DNA of 64,000 bases, taken from the NCBI GenBank assembly GCA_950295325.1, contig OX485803.1, positions 64,433,554-64,497,553 on the forward strand, read 5' to 3'. Positions 62,486 through 64,000 of this stretch are shown here, piece by piece (positions within the stretch are counted from its first letter, which is position 1; each line of letters opens with the position of its first letter). Origin of the DNA: Polytrichum commune. Lineage: Eukaryota > Streptophyta > Polytrichopsida > Polytrichales > Polytrichaceae. The notes beneath the pieces are model-generated. The model worked only from the letters and a program-made list of their open reading frames with translations. It made no database searches and was not told where the DNA came from. Position numbers and translations under genes: made by a program.

Positions 62486-64000
62486 CTTAACGTCCGCCGA
62501 GGCTAATTTCAACTTGATGCTCCGGTTGAAAGAAAGACTCGAAACTTCTAATATATACTACAATTTGGGCAAACCAAGACCCTTGCCTCCATGGAACCAG
62601 TGTACAGGTTGTTTCACCCGAGCCTAGCCTATATACTACCATATCAAAATCAAAATAGTGATTGAAACTTATCTCTAATAATGGAGTTACATAGGGGACA
62701 CTCCAATACAAAAGGTGCACCATGTCCTTCCAAAGAGGGCTTTCCCAGGGTGGAATGAAACGATAGTTGGGAGGGTTGTCGCCAGGTGGAAACGCCAGCA
62801 CAGCACATCGAACACAAAACGACACTGCCAACTAGAACTCCCTCGAGAAAGGAAGAGAGAAAGAAAGTGCTTTCTTCGTCCGCACAGAAGAGAAGCGAGA
62901 AAATCTCCGAACTGGGCGTTGAGTCCCGTGCAACAGCCACACAACGCAAGCTTAAATCACTCTATAACTGAGCAATGAGCACAACTTAACTGGTAAACGA
63001 CTCCTGGGCATCACCACCATCTCCCGCCACCATCCCATTCCCTTCGCTGGGATTTCCGCCATTATCATGCTTCATGCTTCATGCTTCATGCCACCCTCAG
63101 CAACGCACCCTGCAATAACATAAAATTGTTTGTTTTTATTTGGTTGGTTGGTTATGTAAGTATGCGTGTGCGCTTGCTTCCATCACTGGCGTGGCAAGTG
63201 CATGATCCAGTTGTTGCTTCGTGTGTCAGTCAGGATAGCCATTGCAGGAGCTGGCCCATGATTCGTCGTGAGGCGCACAAGAAGCTTGGACTCAAGTTTG
63301 GTTGCTCCTATGATCATCACGCTACTTGTACACTCCGCCCTTGCTGCTGGGAACATTGAAGGATGTAAGTAAGGGTAGGGGCGTGGAGGAGGTTTGGAGT
63401 GGGTAGTTGGATTGGATTACGCATCTGGAGCTGAGCTCCTCTGAAGTTGTTCCCGGGGGCTGAATCAATCCGCGTGTATAGGAGTAAGAGAGGAGAAAGC
63501 GCCTTCTTTTTGTTGTTGTTGTCGTCGTCGTCGTTGTTGATTAGACCGGTGCAGTTGCAGCTGCATTGTTAGATTCGTCCGCGGAAGCTGGTGGTGCGGT
63601 GCCCAAGATTCGTCGTCGAGGTCCATTTTTGTTTCTCTTTTCTTTCATTTGACCCGAAGCTGGGAGTGGCTTGAGTGAGTGAGTGGGTCCGCTTGATCGA
63701 TCGGGAGGATTGATTTTGTAGTGGGTTTGTTGGTTCCTCTTCCTTGCTCAGGTTCTCTGGATTGGGTGTACTTTCGGTGTCGAAACGGGACTGAAAGGTA
63801 GAAGGACGTATAGATAGCTCGTTGCTGGAGATGATGAGCTCGAGAGGCCAAGAAAGGGATGAGCGCTAGCTAACGGATGTCGTTACAAAGTTGTCCTCCT
63901 CACCGATGATGGAGATCATCACCGTTGAAATGCATGTTTCGTGTCCAATTCCTCCCAAGCTAGCCTAGATAGATAGATCGCAGATAGATAAATGGATAGA
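62486..64000. other. Window end: less A/T-rich DNA, possible 5' region of an unseen gene
   Basis: From about 62,700 the composition becomes less A/T-rich, with CATGCTTCATGCTT, GTTGTTGTTGTCGTCGTCG and (GATA)n simple repeats, as often seen in plant 5' UTRs. No exon with a recognisable protein was found on either strand. A gene starting beyond 64,000 is possible. Confidence 0.3.

Noticed and set aside
1-64000. CRISPR array, bacterial operon, rRNA or complete tRNA gene
   Set aside because: The tandem repeats have unequal or long units without unique spacers. The genes are spliced and eukaryotic. No rRNA or tRNA cloverleaf was recognised.

Overview
This is nuclear DNA from a land plant, probably one with a fairly large, repeat-rich genome. 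It is A/T-rich and gene-poor, and its genes are split by short GT-AG introns. Two of the three genes encode plastid-type proteins with N-terminal transit-like extensions. The rest is mostly DNA transposons, miniature inverted-repeat elements, SINEs and minisatellites. I cannot name the lineage from sequence alone. A pogo-type transposase and dense MITEs fit many plant groups.

Three protein genes can be modelled exon by exon with consistent reading phase. (1) A small J-domain protein with a C-terminal membrane segment on the minus strand (2803 down to about 220). (2) A ten-exon CPBP-family (CAAX-type) intramembrane protease of 377 residues on the plus strand (15380-19611), with all three catalytic motifs intact. 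(3) A thirteen-exon aldo/keto reductase of 390 residues on the plus strand (24756-29424), resembling the chloroplast/plastoglobule NAD(P)-linked oxidoreductases, with the D-Y-K-H tetrad intact. They do not form a pathway cluster; their adjacency looks ordinary for a plant chromosome.

Layout. 0-3 kb: J-domain gene. 3-6.3 kb: unannotated A/T-rich DNA with a degenerate tandem repeat. 6.36-9.54 kb: complete but inactivated pogo-like transposon with 26-bp TIRs and TA target duplication. 9.5-12.6 kb: A/T-rich DNA, a 592-bp hAT-type MITE with 8-bp target duplication, and a Ty3/gypsy pol relic. 14.2-19.6 kb: CPBP gene, whose intron 1 carries a hairpin MITE inside one half of a local duplication. 20.4-23.7 kb: two copies of a pogo-type MITE and a large foldback structure of about 2 kb. 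23.9-24.3 kb: five-copy 83-bp minisatellite just upstream of the reductase. 24.8-29.4 kb: reductase. 29.5-63 kb: no recognisable host gene, but many dispersed repeats. These include a long-TIR element (33.2-34.3), a six-unit minisatellite of about 145 bp (35.2-36.05), three copies of a 19-bp-TIR element, PIF/Harbinger-like elements (one with a related empty site), two SINEs with target duplications, and a multi-hairpin MITE at 57.5 kb. 63-64 kb: less A/T-rich DNA with simple repeats that might be the 5' end of a gene beyond the window.

I found no convincing new multi-gene system. The most notable structures are the transposon, foldback and nested-insertion features, and the two microexons of the reductase.
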